Assembly: GCA_947592005.1 (NCBI GenBank)
Contig: CANQDJ010000003.1
Coordinates: 1 to 64,000, forward strand
Source: an uncultured Anaeroplasma sp.
Lineage (GTDB): Bacteria; Bacillota_I; Bacilli_A; Acholeplasmatales; Anaeroplasmataceae
Length of the DNA stretch: 64,000 bases
Reading direction: 5' to 3'
The notes beneath the pieces are model-generated. The model saw only the letters and a list, made by a program, of their open reading frames with translations, was not told the DNA's origin and made no database searches. This document shows positions 1-11,744 of the stretch, one piece after another. A program made the translations under genes and the position numbers. Every line of letters begins with the position of its first letter. Within the stretch, counting starts at the first letter, position 1.

Positions 1-2
1 CA

Positions 3-875
3 TTAAAACGGCATGAGGCATTAGACCATGTGTTGTTGTATGGTCCTCCGGGGTTGGGAAAAACCACTTTGGCTACGATTATTGCCAATGAGTTAGATGT
101 AAATATTAAAGTTATTTCCGGACCTTCTATCGAAAGAAGTGGAGATTTGGCTGCGGTATTGTCTACTTTGCAAGAAGGAGATGTTCTTTTTATTGATGAG
201 ATACATCGATTGCCGAGATTTGTCGAAGAAGTTTTATATAGTGCTATGGAAGATTATGTATTGGATATTATGGTTGGAAAGGATTCACAAGCCAGAACTA
301 TACGTGTGGATCTTCCGCCGTTTACTTTAATCGGGGCTACGACAAGATTCGGGGATTTGTCTGCTCCTTTACGAGATCGGTTTGGAGTGGTTCTTCGGTT
401 GGATTATTATACGGTAAGTGATTTAAAGAAAATTATCGATCGGACGGCTTTGGTTTATAATACGAAAATTGATGAACAAGCCGCTTTGGAGTTGGCGAAG
501 AGAAGTCGTGGAACTCCGAGAATTGCCAATCGTTTGTTTCGACGAGTTCGGGATTTTGCGGACGTCCGTAACGATGGAATTATTTCTTTGGAAATATGTC
601 AAAATGCGTTAAAAAAATTGGGAATCGATCACGACGGCTTGGATTATACCGATTATCGATATTTACGGGCTATTATCGAAACATTTAAGGGTGGTCCTGT
701 TGGAGTGGAGTCTTTGGCGGCGACTATATCGGAAGAAGTAACGACAATAGAAGATGTTTATGAGCCGTATTTATTGCAGGAAGGATTTATTCAACGGTCG
801 AATCGAGGTCGTATTGCGACAGAAAAAGCATATAAACAATTAGGAATAAAATATTTGAAAGGAATTTTTTCATAA
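3..875 (+). CDS. ruvB: Holliday junction branch migration DNA helicase RuvB (5' truncated by window edge)
   Basis: Frame is open from nt 3 ([24 protein letters not shown]...); Walker A, DEIHRL Walker B, GATTR sensor, C-terminal RuvB winged-helix. The listed ORF start at 30 is internal. Confidence 0.97.
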   Translation, partial: LKRHEALDHVLLYGPPGLGKTTLATIIANELDVNIKVISGPSIERSGDLAAVLSTLQEGDVLFIDEIHRLPRFVEEVLYSAMEDYVLDIMVGKDSQARTIRVDLPPFTLIGATTRFGDLSAPLRDRFGVVLRLDYYTVSDLKKIIDRTALVYNTKIDEQAALELAKRSRGTPRIANRLFRRVRDFADVRNDGIISLEICQNALKKLGIDHDGLDYTDYRYLRAIIETFKGGPVGVESLAATISEEVTTIEDVYEPYLLQEGFIQRSNRGRIATEKAYKQLGIKYLKGIFS

Positions 876-1897
876 TGTTTACGAAGGATTTTGATTATGA
901 ACTTCCGCAGGAATTGATTGCTCAAACTCCGTTGGAAAATCGTAGTGATTCGAGATTGATGATATTAAACAGAAAAAATCATACGATTGAACATCGTATT
1001 TTTAAAGATATTACGGAATATTTATCGGATCGAGATGTTTTGGTATTAAATGATACGAAAGTTATTCCTGCTAGATTGTGTGGAATGAAAGAAGATACCG
1101 GAGCGGTTATAGAACTTTTGTTATTGAGAGATTGTGGGAATAATGTTTGGGAAACGTTGGTAAAACCGCAAAGAAGGATTCATATCGGTAGTGTGGTTGT
1201 TTTCGGAGATGGCAGATTAAAGGCCAAATGTATATCAAAAGAGGATATGGGAAAGTGTCGTTTTGAATTGATATATGAGGGGATATTGATTGAAATTTTG
1301 GATTCTTTGGGAGAAATGCCACTTCCTCCGTATATTCATGAAAAATTAAAAGATAATGATCGGTATCAAACGGTATATGCGAAGCATTCTGGTAGTGCGG
1401 CAGCACCTACGGCGGGCTTGCATTTTACTCCGCAACTTTTGAAGCAGTTGGAAGATAAAGGAGTGGAGATCATTTATATTACCCTTCATGTCGGGCTTGG
1501 AACGTTCCGTCCTGTTAAGGAAGAAAATTTGGAAAATCATGAAATGCATTATGAGTCTTATGAAATATCTGAAGAAGCAGCGGAGCGGTTAAATCGGGCC
1601 AAGAAAGAAGGAAAACGAATTGTGGCAGTCGGGACGACTTCTACAAGAACGTTGGAATCTGCGTATTCTCCTACCGGTTTTAAAGCGGGTTGTGGGACAA
1701 CGTCTATTTTTATTTATCCGGGATATACGTTTAAGGCGATTGATGCACAAATTACCAATTTTCATTTACCGAAATCGACGTTGATTATGTTGGTAAGTGC
1801 TTTTGCGGGAAGAGAATTTATATTAGAGGCCTATCGAGAGGCTGTAAAAGAAAAATATCGCTTTTTTTCTTTCGGAGATGCGATGTTGATTTTATAA
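875..1897 (+). CDS. queA: S-adenosylmethionine:tRNA ribosyltransferase-isomerase
   Basis: [24 protein letters not shown]...; [15 protein letters not shown]; start overlaps ruvB stop. Confidence 0.97.
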   Translation: MFTKDFDYELPQELIAQTPLENRSDSRLMILNRKNHTIEHRIFKDITEYLSDRDVLVLNDTKVIPARLCGMKEDTGAVIELLLLRDCGNNVWETLVKPQRRIHIGSVVVFGDGRLKAKCISKEDMGKCRFELIYEGILIEILDSLGEMPLPPYIHEKLKDNDRYQTVYAKHSGSAAAPTAGLHFTPQLLKQLEDKGVEIIYITLHVGLGTFRPVKEENLENHEMHYESYEISEEAAERLNRAKKEGKRIVAVGTTSTRTLESAYSPTGFKAGCGTTSIFIYPGYTFKAIDAQITNFHLPKSTLIMLVSAFAGREFILEAYREAVKEKYRFFSFGDAMLIL

Positions 1898-1899
1898 GA

Positions 1900-3572
<1,673 letters not shown>

Positions 3573-3579
3573 TTATACA

Positions 3580-3620
3580 AAAAAAGGAGAACCTTTATAT
3601 CGGAACATTCTCCTTTTTAA
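3580..3620. terminator. bidirectional intrinsic terminator between tgt and coat gene
   Basis: aaaaaggagaa...ttctccttttt inverted repeat between convergent genes. Confidence 0.75.
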
Positions 3621-4030
3621 TCGGTAGATTGCGTGCATACTTCTACGCTTATCGGATCAAGACATTGCATAGAACCGACACAATCCAAATCCAATATACA
3701 AGTATAATTTGTTCCTTCAAGATCAGATCCGTTGACATTTAATAGACGAAGTGTTACATACCGATTGCAGCGAACGGATTCGATTCGGAAGAACATCGTG
3801 TCGGCTAATGGTAGCCCGTTTGTTGCGACAACAGGATTTCCGCAACAAGTGAAGAAACGAACAGGAATGGTGTTATTTGCAGAAGTGAATAGGGAAGCTT
3901 CACAAGCGATGCAGCGACCTGTCGTATCGGAGATAACTTCTTTTTGAATTTTATCGATTTTCGCAACCGTATCTTTAATGAAATTGCAGTTGGTGGTATC
4001 TAAATCCTGATTGTAAGTATCGCAGTTCAT
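3617..4030 (-). CDS. CotY/CotZ-family spore coat (exosporium/outer crust) protein
   Basis: Cys-rich; CNFIKDTVAKIDKIQKEV..., NTIPVRFFTCCGNPVVATNG, ADTMFFRIESVRCNRYVTLRLL, YTCILDLDCVGSMQCLDP resembles Bacillus CotZ pattern (FFRVERV...TLSLL...IEVDLDCFCAINCLNP). Start MNCDTYNQ at 4030 with GGGAGGTGA RBS. Confidence 0.85.
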   Translation of the reverse strand: MNCDTYNQDLDTTNCNFIKDTVAKIDKIQKEVISDTTGRCIACEASLFTSANNTIPVRFFTCCGNPVVATNGLPLADTMFFRIESVRCNRYVTLRLLNVNGSDLEGTNYTCILDLDCVGSMQCLDPISVEVCTQSTD

Positions 4031-4047
4031 TATTTCACCTCCCATTT

Positions 4048-4076
4048 TAGAGTATGCATTTTCGTTAAAAATGGTT
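4048..4076 (-). promoter_or_regulatory. candidate sigma-K-type sporulation promoter
   Basis: On minus strand AACC-N16-CATACTCTA, matching mACm-N16-CATAnnnTA, just upstream of coat gene. Confidence 0.5.
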
Positions 4077-4153
4077 TAGACAAATGTTGCATATTAACGA
4101 TATTTATTTTATAATAAATATATAAGTAATTTGTTGATAGGAAGGAGCATTCT

Positions 4154-4540
4154 ATGAGAAATTGGTTTGACGATGTTTTAGCAAACGGAGAAAATGATTT
4201 ACGATTTTTGTTTTGCCTCATTCCTTGTATAGTATGCTGTGTAATTCTCAGTGTTATATGTATATTTATTGTAAAAAAGAAAAAAAATAAAAAATCGATA
4301 TTGAAAATTGATGAAGAATTTATTTTGAATTTACAAAATGCGTATGGTGGACTAGATAATATCAGTTCTGTTGAAGTAGATAATTCAAGATTAAAAGTTA
4401 CAGTTTTGGATTTGGATTTGGTAAATTTGCGAGTGCTGAAAGAATTGTCGCAGAGTGGAGTGTTTGTTACGGGGAATGTAATAAAAACATTATATAAATA
4501 CGATTCTAAAACGATTCAAGCACAACTTTTAAAAAAATAA
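4154..4540 (+). CDS. membrane-anchored PTS EIIB (glucose family)-like domain protein lacking the catalytic Cys
   Basis: N-terminal TM (CLIPCIVCCVILSVICIFIV) then LQNAYGGLDNISSVEVDNSRLKVTVLDLDLVNLRVLKELSQSGVFVTGNVIKTLY, colinear with EIIB [25 protein letters not shown]...LGAAGVVVAGSGVQAIF; Cys position is Asp76. Confidence 0.7.
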   Translation: MRNWFDDVLANGENDLRFLFCLIPCIVCCVILSVICIFIVKKKKNKKSILKIDEEFILNLQNAYGGLDNISSVEVDNSRLKVTVLDLDLVNLRVLKELSQSGVFVTGNVIKTLYKYDSKTIQAQLLKK

Positions 4541-4551
4541 AGGAGGATAAT

Positions 4552-4827
4552 ATGGTAAAAAAAACATTTAGAATAACGGCGGAAGCGGGGATTCATGCTA
4601 GACCGGCGACGACTTTGGTTAATATAGCGATGGAATATGAATGTTCCATTGAACTTTCCGCATTGAGAAAAACAGTTGATTTTAAATCCATTATGGGTGT
4701 AATGTCTTTAGGGATATACAGTGGGACAACGATTGAAATCAGTTGTGATGGTGAAGATGAACAACGGGCAATCGAGGCTCTTACAAATAAGATAATAGAA
4801 TTGAATTTGGGAAAGGAAATAGCATAA
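4552..4827 (+). CDS. ptsH: HPr family phosphocarrier protein
   Basis: AEAGIHARPATTLV (His15 site) and KTVDFKSIMGVMSLGI (Ser46 site). Confidence 0.92.
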   Translation: MVKKTFRITAEAGIHARPATTLVNIAMEYECSIELSALRKTVDFKSIMGVMSLGIYSGTTIEISCDGEDEQRAIEALTNKIIELNLGKEIA

Positions 4828-4839
4828 AACATTTTATTT

Positions 4840-4886
4840 ATCTTCAAAATGGATGGAACGAAATCTGTTTTGAAGATTTTTGTTTT
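4840..4886 (+). terminator. intrinsic terminator after ptsH
   Basis: atcttcaaaa / ttttgaagat stem followed by T-rich tract. Confidence 0.7.
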
Positions 4887-4900
4887 ATATGGTATTGGAT

Positions 4901-6256
4901 ATGGAAAAATATGTTGCACAAATTTCGAAATATAAAACGGAAGCAATGGAAATTTTAAAAAAATTAATATCTTTTCCCAGTGTTTTGGATACCTATCGGG
5001 AGAATTCTGTTATTCCGTTTGGAAAAGCCAATCATGATGTTTTAAATTATATATTGGATTATGCGAAAAAAGACGGATTTGTTGTATGCAATACGGATGA
5101 GTATGCAGGGCATATCGAGTTTGGAAAAGGAAAAGAAACATTAGGTATTTTGGGACATTTAGATGTTGTTCCGGTCAATAAAGAGGAATGGCAAAGCGAT
5201 CCATTTACTTTAAATCTTCGTAATGGTAAGTTATACGGACGGGGAGTTATGGACGACAAAGGTCCTGTTGCTGCCGTATATATTGCTTTAAAGATATTGA
5301 AAGACAATGGATTTGAACCGCAAAAAAGAATTCGTCTTATTTTGGGTTGTGATGAAGAAAGCGGAAGTCGTTGTCTGCAAAGATATTTTCAAAAGGAAAA
5401 GAAACCGGAGATTGCTTTTTCACCCGATGCGGATTTTCCACTTATATATGGAGAAAAAGGAATGATTTCGTATGACATTTTTCATGATATCAGTGATTCT
5501 GTTTTGGAAGAATTTCATGCCGGGTTACGATATAATATCGTTCCGTCTACTGCGAAAATGCGATTAAAGAAGGATTTAAGAAAAGAATATAGAGATTTTT
5601 TAAACCGAAAGAAGTATTCGGGAGATATTATCGAGGATATGTATGTGGCTTATGGAGTTGCCGCTCATGCAATGTGTCCGGAAAAGGGGCAAAATGCGAT
5701 ATGTATTTTATTTGAATTTTTAAAGGAATGTACAGATTCTGTCTTGGCTGATTTTATGGATCGTTATTTTCTATGGGATACCAAAGGAGAAAAATTGGGA
5801 TATCAAGCATTTGATGAAGAAATGAAAAGTTTGACTTCTAATTTAGCGGTTGCCGAGTATCAAAATGGACATTTTAAAATAGGAGTGAATTGCCGAGTAC
5901 CTTTAGATGAACATTTTGTTGTGATAAAACGATGTTTGGATCAAATGAAACGACAAAGCGGTTTTTCCTACACAATCCTCAGTCAACGCCCACGACATTA
6001 TGTAAATCCAAGGGGATTTTTGGTCCAAACGTTATGGAAGTGTTATCAAAAATGTACAAAGGATTATGAGTCCAAGCCAATGACGATCGGCGGTGGAACT
6101 TATGCAGGTGAATTGACAAACGCTGTGGCGTTCGGACCGTTGTTTGTAGGAAGAGAGGATGTTTGTCATATAGCCAATGAATATATGTTGGAAGAAGATT
6201 TTTATAAACTTATCGAAATTTATTTGTGTGCTATATATGAACTGAGTAAAGTATGA
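4901..6256 (+). CDS. pepV: M20 family dipeptidase (PepV/Sapep type)
   Basis: LGHLDVVPV, YGRGVMDDKGP, CDEESGS, IGGGTYAGEL. Confidence 0.9.
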   Translation: MEKYVAQISKYKTEAMEILKKLISFPSVLDTYRENSVIPFGKANHDVLNYILDYAKKDGFVVCNTDEYAGHIEFGKGKETLGILGHLDVVPVNKEEWQSDPFTLNLRNGKLYGRGVMDDKGPVAAVYIALKILKDNGFEPQKRIRLILGCDEESGSRCLQRYFQKEKKPEIAFSPDADFPLIYGEKGMISYDIFHDISDSVLEEFHAGLRYNIVPSTAKMRLKKDLRKEYRDFLNRKKYSGDIIEDMYVAYGVAAHAMCPEKGQNAICILFEFLKECTDSVLADFMDRYFLWDTKGEKLGYQAFDEEMKSLTSNLAVAEYQNGHFKIGVNCRVPLDEHFVVIKRCLDQMKRQSGFSYTILSQRPRHYVNPRGFLVQTLWKCYQKCTKDYESKPMTIGGGTYAGELTNAVAFGPLFVGREDVCHIANEYMLEEDFYKLIEIYLCAIYELSKV

Positions 6257-6891
6257 GATTAAGAAAAGTAAAAAATGCGTTAGATAAATTAAAGGAGAGC
6301 CCTTATTTTATTTTTGATGGAAAAGATTATAAAGGAAAATGGGGAAATGTGTTTTCAAATGATAGGGCTATTCATATAGAAATCGGTTGTGGAAAAGGGC
6401 AATTTATTTTAAAACTTGCCGAACAGAATCCCGATATAAATTATATAGCCATTGAAAAATATGATTCTGTATTATTAAGAGTAAAGGAAAAATTAGATAA
6501 GAATCCGCAAGATAATGTTCGCTTGGTTTTATTTAATGCGGTAGAAATTGAATCTTATTTTGAAAGTGGAGAAGTCGCAAGAATTTATTTGAATTTTTCA
6601 GATCCATGGCCAAAGAATTGTCATGAGAAAAGAAGATTGACTTCAAGTAAATATTTAGAACAATATGAGAATATTTTAAAAGAAGGCGGTAAGGTTTTTC
6701 AAAAGACCGATAATCGAAAATTTTTCGAATATTCTTTACAGTCTTGGAATAACAATGGTTGGCATTTAGAACGTATTTCTTTAGATTTACATAAAGATAC
6801 GGAATTGTATCCGGATAATATCACTACGGAATTTGAAGATAAATGGTCTGAGGTAGGCCCTATTTATCGCTTGGAAGCGTATAAAAAGTAG
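6253..6891 (+). CDS. trmB: tRNA (guanine-N7-)-methyltransferase
   Basis: IEIGCGKGQFILKLAEQNPDINYIAIEKY, NFSDPWPKNCHEKRRLTS; ATGA overlap with pepV. Confidence 0.95.
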   Translation: MRLRKVKNALDKLKESPYFIFDGKDYKGKWGNVFSNDRAIHIEIGCGKGQFILKLAEQNPDINYIAIEKYDSVLLRVKEKLDKNPQDNVRLVLFNAVEIESYFESGEVARIYLNFSDPWPKNCHEKRRLTSSKYLEQYENILKEGGKVFQKTDNRKFFEYSLQSWNNNGWHLERISLDLHKDTELYPDNITTEFEDKWSEVGPIYRLEAYKK

Positions 6892-6899
6892 GTGTTAGT

Positions 6900-7631
6900 A
6901 TGTCTGTCTTTGTTTTAATCGGCGGTAGAACGAATATGGAACAAATGGGGAATGTATTGGAAAAAGAAATATTGAATCTTTCACAAAAGAAAAATCCGAT
7001 TGTATTGTATTGTCCTTACGCAACGATAAAAGATATAGATAAAAGTATAGATAAGTTTCATACTTTGATGAAAGATTTACCTTGTAAGATAATAGATTTG
7101 ACTTGGGAAAATATCGACCGATTTGAAGAGTTATTGGAAAGCAGTGATATTTTATATATTTCCGGTGGCTGTTGTAATGACTTGGTAGAAGTGTTTAAAA
7201 CATATGGGTTAGATAAAATTTTATATAAATATCAAAATACGGATAAAGTGTTTGCCGGCTCTTCCGCAGGAGCGATGTTATTCAGTAGGGCTTCTATGGG
7301 AGATCGAGATATGTATATAGATAATTTTCATAAATGGAATTATAAGATGGTGGATTGTTTGGGGATATTGGATATTACGATATGTCCGCATTATCAAGAA
7401 GAAGATTTGGTTATTTATAATGATAGTTTAAAACAGTATCCGTATGACGCTTTTGGAATTGAAGAAGATACTATGGTGGTTATAAAAGATAATATGTATT
7501 ATGTGGTTAAACAACAACGGAGTCGCAGTGTGTATTATTTTAACGCAGATAAAGGGTATGAAATGATGCCGTTGTATGAGGGGGTAGAATATGAAAAAGA
7601 TTGCGGTTTTAGGTCCAAAGGGAACGTATAG
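6900..7631 (+). CDS. peptidase S51 / dipeptidase E-like protein
   Basis: LYISGGCCNDLVEVFK, FAGSSAGAMLFSR nucleophile elbow. Confidence 0.85.
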   Translation: MSVFVLIGGRTNMEQMGNVLEKEILNLSQKKNPIVLYCPYATIKDIDKSIDKFHTLMKDLPCKIIDLTWENIDRFEELLESSDILYISGGCCNDLVEVFKTYGLDKILYKYQNTDKVFAGSSAGAMLFSRASMGDRDMYIDNFHKWNYKMVDCLGILDITICPHYQEEDLVIYNDSLKQYPYDAFGIEEDTMVVIKDNMYYVVKQQRSRSVYYFNADKGYEMMPLYEGVEYEKDCGFRSKGNV

Positions 7632-8415
7632 CGATATTGCCTGTGAATTATATTTAAAACAACAGGGTGAGGCGTATGAAGTAAAGTATTATCCCAGTAT
7701 TTTAAAAACGGCGTTGGCAGTAGAAAAAGATACGTTGGCAATATTACCATTTGAAAATACGTTAGATGGTTTTGTCGTAGAAAGTATGGATCAAATGATT
7801 GCCCATCGCTTTCAAATTTTATCGCAAATTAAGGTGAATATTGATTTTGCTTTTGTAACCAATGCGAAAAAATTGGAAGATGTTGAAGTATGTTATGTTC
7901 AATTTAAGGCGTATGGCCAATGTTTGGAATTTCTATCTTTGTATAGTTTTTCGATTTGTACAACTCAAAGCAATATAGAAAGTATGGAGCGTGTTTTATC
8001 AGGGGATAAGAAGTGTGGTGCGATTATTCCTATGCATAGTTTGGATTCTTATTCTTTTGAAACGGTGATTCCGCATATTGCCGACAGTAAACATAATGAA
8101 ACGAGATTTTTCATTGTTTCCAAAGAAAAAACAGTAAAACCGATTTTAACAGAGGCAGAGGTATCGTTGGTTGTTACGGCGAAAAAGGATAGGCCGGGTA
8201 TATTGTATGATATATTAAAGAATTTCCATGATTTGAATATAAATTTAAAATCCATATTATCTCGACCTATGAAAACGGAGATGGGACAATATAGGTTTTA
8301 TATAGAATGTAGTTTGTTGGAAGGGCAAATGGAACAATTAAAGGAATTGCTTATGAAATTTGCTTCTCAAGAAGATTTTGAGGTATTGGTTTTGGGAATA
8401 TATAATAAACTTTAA
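7591..8415 (+). CDS. pheA: prephenate dehydratase with ACT domain
   Basis: MKKIAVLGPKGTYSDIA, ILPFENTLDGFV, ETRFFIVSK, ACT domain KKDRPGILYDILKNFHDLNINLKSILSRP. Confidence 0.92.
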   Translation: MKKIAVLGPKGTYSDIACELYLKQQGEAYEVKYYPSILKTALAVEKDTLAILPFENTLDGFVVESMDQMIAHRFQILSQIKVNIDFAFVTNAKKLEDVEVCYVQFKAYGQCLEFLSLYSFSICTTQSNIESMERVLSGDKKCGAIIPMHSLDSYSFETVIPHIADSKHNETRFFIVSKEKTVKPILTEAEVSLVVTAKKDRPGILYDILKNFHDLNINLKSILSRPMKTEMGQYRFYIECSLLEGQMEQLKELLMKFASQEDFEVLVLGIYNKL

Positions 8416-8437
8416 GTATAGAAAGTAAGGGGAGTAT

Positions 8438-9736
8438 ATGAGAGCAGTAGATATTATAATGAAAAAAAGAAATAAAGAATGTTTGACGGAAGAAGAAATC
8501 GCCTTTTTTATTGATGGATATACGAAAGGAAGCATTCCGGATTATCAGATGTCGGCATTGACTATGGCAATCTATTTTAATGGTATGACCGATGAAGAAG
8601 CGACATATTTAACCAAAGCGATGTTACATAGTGGTGATGTTTTGGATTTGACTGGAATCGAAGGTGTGAAAGTAGACAAGCATTCTACGGGTGGAGTAGG
8701 AGATAAGACGTCTTTGGTTGTTGCCTCTTTGGTAGCCTCTTTGGGGATTCGTTTTGCTAAAATGAGCGGAAGAGGATTGGGACATACGGGCGGAACGTTG
8801 GATAAATTGGAATCTATTCCCGGATATTCCATTTCTTTATCCGAAGAAGAGTTTATTCGCCAAGTTAATTCCATAGGGCTTGCCCTTGTGGGACAGACGG
8901 CGGATTTGGCTCCTGCAGATAAGAAGTTGTATGCGTTAAGAGATGTTACCGCAACTGTAGAGTCTATTCCGTTGATTGCTTCTTCGATTATGAGTAAAAA
9001 ATTAGCGAGTGGGGCTGATGTTATCTGTTTAGATGTAAAGGTAGGCAGTGGTGCTTTTATGAAAGATTTGGAATCTGCCGGTAAACTTGCCAAACTTATG
9101 GTTGAAATCGGGAAAAGTTTTCATAAAAATATGACGGCGGTATTGACGAATATGGACGAGCCTTTGGGATATGCTGTTGGAAATGCATTGGAAGTAATGG
9201 AGGCAATCGATACATTAAACGGAAAAGGGCCTAAAGATTTTACGGAATTATGTTTGGAAATTTCTTCTCATTTGGTACTTGATGCGAAAAAGGCTGATAC
9301 TATTGAACAGGCAAGAAAGTTATGTATAAGACAAATAGAAAACAAAGAGGCTTTGCATACTTTGGCTAAATTGGTGAAGGCACAAGGCGGAGATGAAAGA
9401 TATATTTATAATCCGAGTTTATTTAAAATCGCTCCGTATTCCATTGAAGTATGTTCATTAAAAAACGGATATATCGGCCATATTGATGCGTTAGAGGTTG
9501 GAAATGTAGCGATGAGATTGGGAGCGGGAAGAGCGAAAATCGGAGATCAAATCGATCATAGTGTAGGTGTGGTTTTACGAAAAAAAGTTGGAGATTATGT
9601 AAAAAAAGGAGAACCGCTTGCGGTAATGGTTGCCAATACAAATGAAATAGAAGAAGAAAAAAATAGGTTAATTCATTCTTTTACAATTCAAGATGAACAA
9701 GTCTATCCGAAATTAATCTTAAAGGTTATGAAATAA
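8438..9736 (+). CDS. pdp: pyrimidine-nucleoside phosphorylase
   Basis: VDKHSTGGVGDKTSLVVASLVASLGI, KMSGRGLGHTGGTLDKLESIPG. Confidence 0.95.
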   Translation: MRAVDIIMKKRNKECLTEEEIAFFIDGYTKGSIPDYQMSALTMAIYFNGMTDEEATYLTKAMLHSGDVLDLTGIEGVKVDKHSTGGVGDKTSLVVASLVASLGIRFAKMSGRGLGHTGGTLDKLESIPGYSISLSEEEFIRQVNSIGLALVGQTADLAPADKKLYALRDVTATVESIPLIASSIMSKKLASGADVICLDVKVGSGAFMKDLESAGKLAKLMVEIGKSFHKNMTAVLTNMDEPLGYAVGNALEVMEAIDTLNGKGPKDFTELCLEISSHLVLDAKKADTIEQARKLCIRQIENKEALHTLAKLVKAQGGDERYIYNPSLFKIAPYSIEVCSLKNGYIGHIDALEVGNVAMRLGAGRAKIGDQIDHSVGVVLRKKVGDYVKKGEPLAVMVANTNEIEEEKNRLIHSFTIQDEQVYPKLILKVMK

Positions 9737-9885
9737 TAACGGGTGTATCTTTGTTATTGCTTGAAATTCGTTGAAAATTATGCCGAATTAAAGGATATTC
9801 TACTTTTTATCTACTGAATTTTGATTAAAAAACATATAGGAAATGTTTACAAATTTTCATTAAATGTTATAATCATTTTAAAGAA

Positions 9886-10641
9886 TTGATGGTGATTGTA
9901 ATGCGTTCGAGATTCAAAAGAATGATTCGAAAAAATGCATTTCTATGTATTCGTTTAAACAGTAGAATGAAACGTGAGATTCGACATAATCAATTAGATG
10001 ATTCTACTCGTTTTTTATATGCATATAAATTTTTACAAAAGTATTTAAAAGATATGTATTTAAAAGTTCAATCTACGGGATTGGAATATTTGAATGCCGA
10101 TTTAAAAGGAGCGTTGATTGTTTCTAATCATCAGGGAAGAGATGATTGTGCAATCATTTTGAGTACTTTAAAAGAATATCCTTCTACATTTGTGATAGAT
10201 GAAGCGAAGAGTCACGCTTTTGTTTTTGATCGTCTATGTGATTTTTTACACGCAAAACGCTTGCGGTTTGATGATTTAAAATCCCAATTGGTTTTATATA
10301 ATGAAATGGCAGAAGAAATCAAAGCGGGAAGAAGATTTGTCCTATTTCCCGAAGCGGGATATGTCGACAATAAAAACAATATGCGAGAATTTCATACACC
10401 GTGTTTCGCACCGGCATTGAAGAGTAAATGTCCGATTATTCCGGTTTGTATCTATGATACTTGGAAAGTAGATGCCAAAGAGTATCAAAATAAAAATACT
10501 TTGGTTTTGGAGTGTCATATTTTACAACCTATCTTATATGAAGAGTATCAGGAATTGAATAAAAAACAATTATCCGATTTGGTTAAATCCAGAATTGAAA
10601 CCAAGTTAAATGAATTGAAAAAAGAAAAAAATGAATGGTAA
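9886..10641 (+). CDS. 1-acyl-sn-glycerol-3-phosphate acyltransferase family
   Basis: VSNHQGRDDCAII (NHxxxxD motif), LFPEAGYV. Confidence 0.85.
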   Translation: MMVIVMRSRFKRMIRKNAFLCIRLNSRMKREIRHNQLDDSTRFLYAYKFLQKYLKDMYLKVQSTGLEYLNADLKGALIVSNHQGRDDCAIILSTLKEYPSTFVIDEAKSHAFVFDRLCDFLHAKRLRFDDLKSQLVLYNEMAEEIKAGRRFVLFPEAGYVDNKNNMREFHTPCFAPALKSKCPIIPVCIYDTWKVDAKEYQNKNTLVLECHILQPILYEEYQELNKKQLSDLVKSRIETKLNELKKEKNEW

Positions 10642-10647
10642 TAGTAG

Positions 10648-10697
10648 AAATCCTTTAAAAGAAAGCAGAGTAAAATCTTTAAAGGATTTTTATTTTC
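10648..10697 (+). terminator. intrinsic terminator
   Basis: aaatcctttaaa / tttaaaggattt stem plus T tract. Confidence 0.7.
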
Positions 10698-10763
10698 AAA
10701 ATGAAAATTTTATTTTTATTTTTTCAAAAATAAAGTATAATATTAAGCAAAGGAGGAACGGTT

Positions 10764-11198
10764 ATGCAAACAAAAGAGAAGCGGATAGAATTAATTGATA
10801 TGATCAAACAGTTATCCAATTATTTTAATAATGTACGTGATGCCTTATGTGCTCCTTATGGATTATCTTCTATTCAAGCCGTTATTGTTTTGGATATATA
10901 CCATAATCCCACACAAACTAAGGTTACCGATATTTGTAAAAGATTACACAAATCAACCAATACCATATCTCCGTTGATTAATCGATTGGTTGCGAAAGGT
11001 TTTTTACAAAAAATTCAATATCAAAAAGATGGAAGAGTTATTTTAATTCAACTGACGAAAAAGACGGAAGAGATTATTCAAAATATAAATGTAGATATTT
11101 ATGATTTTACTTGGCCGATGTTTGAAACATTGACCGATGAAGAATTCAATAAAATATACGATTGCTTAAAATTGTTATTGAAGGTTACTACGCAATGA
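10764..11198 (+). CDS. MarR family transcriptional regulator
   Basis: winged-helix VTDICKRLHKSTNTISPLINRLVAKGFLQKIQYQKDGRVILIQLT. Confidence 0.88.
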   Translation: MQTKEKRIELIDMIKQLSNYFNNVRDALCAPYGLSSIQAVIVLDIYHNPTQTKVTDICKRLHKSTNTISPLINRLVAKGFLQKIQYQKDGRVILIQLTKKTEEIIQNINVDIYDFTWPMFETLTDEEFNKIYDCLKLLLKVTTQ

Positions 11199-11725
11199 AA
11201 TATTTAATATGTTCTGATATTCATGGGGCAATCGACTCTACGGAATTTTTGATTAATAAATTTCATTTTTTGAACTGTGATAAATTCATTTGTTTGGGTG
11301 ATGTTTTATATCATGGGCCGAGAAATGATTTGCCGAAGGAATATGCTCCGAAAAAAGTAATACAAGCCTTAAATTCTATAAAAGAGGATATCCTTTGTAT
11401 TCAAGGAAATTGTGATGCGGAAGTGGATCAAATGGTTTTGGATTTTCCTCTTAGGAAAGAATTGGATATGAAGATAAATGATAAAAATGTTCATTTAGAA
11501 CATGGACATCATTTGTTAGATAAAGTTTATGATACGGATATGGTTTTGTTCGGGCATACACATATTCCCCTATTGGAAGAGAAAGATTCGGTTATATTTA
11601 TAAATCCGGGAAGTATTACGATTCCCAAAGGGGAGTCTAAAAGAGGATATATAGTTTGGGATAATCATACGATAACAGGATATACGATAGATGATACTAT
11701 AGTATTTCAATATGATTATGAATAA
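11195..11725 (+). CDS. YfcE-like phosphodiesterase (metallophosphatase)
   Basis: MKYLICSDIHG, CLGDVLYHGP, QGNCDAEVD, FGHTHIP. Confidence 0.92.
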   Translation: MKYLICSDIHGAIDSTEFLINKFHFLNCDKFICLGDVLYHGPRNDLPKEYAPKKVIQALNSIKEDILCIQGNCDAEVDQMVLDFPLRKELDMKINDKNVHLEHGHHLLDKVYDTDMVLFGHTHIPLLEEKDSVIFINPGSITIPKGESKRGYIVWDNHTITGYTIDDTIVFQYDYE

Positions 11726-11744
11726 ATTTTTAATATATAGAATA

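Noticed and set aside
3732-3947. 71-aa plus-strand ORF
   Set aside because: Antisense to the CotZ-like coding sequence, no RBS support.
8572-9093. 173-aa minus-strand ORF
   Set aside because: Antisense to the pyrimidine-nucleoside phosphorylase gene; no family features.
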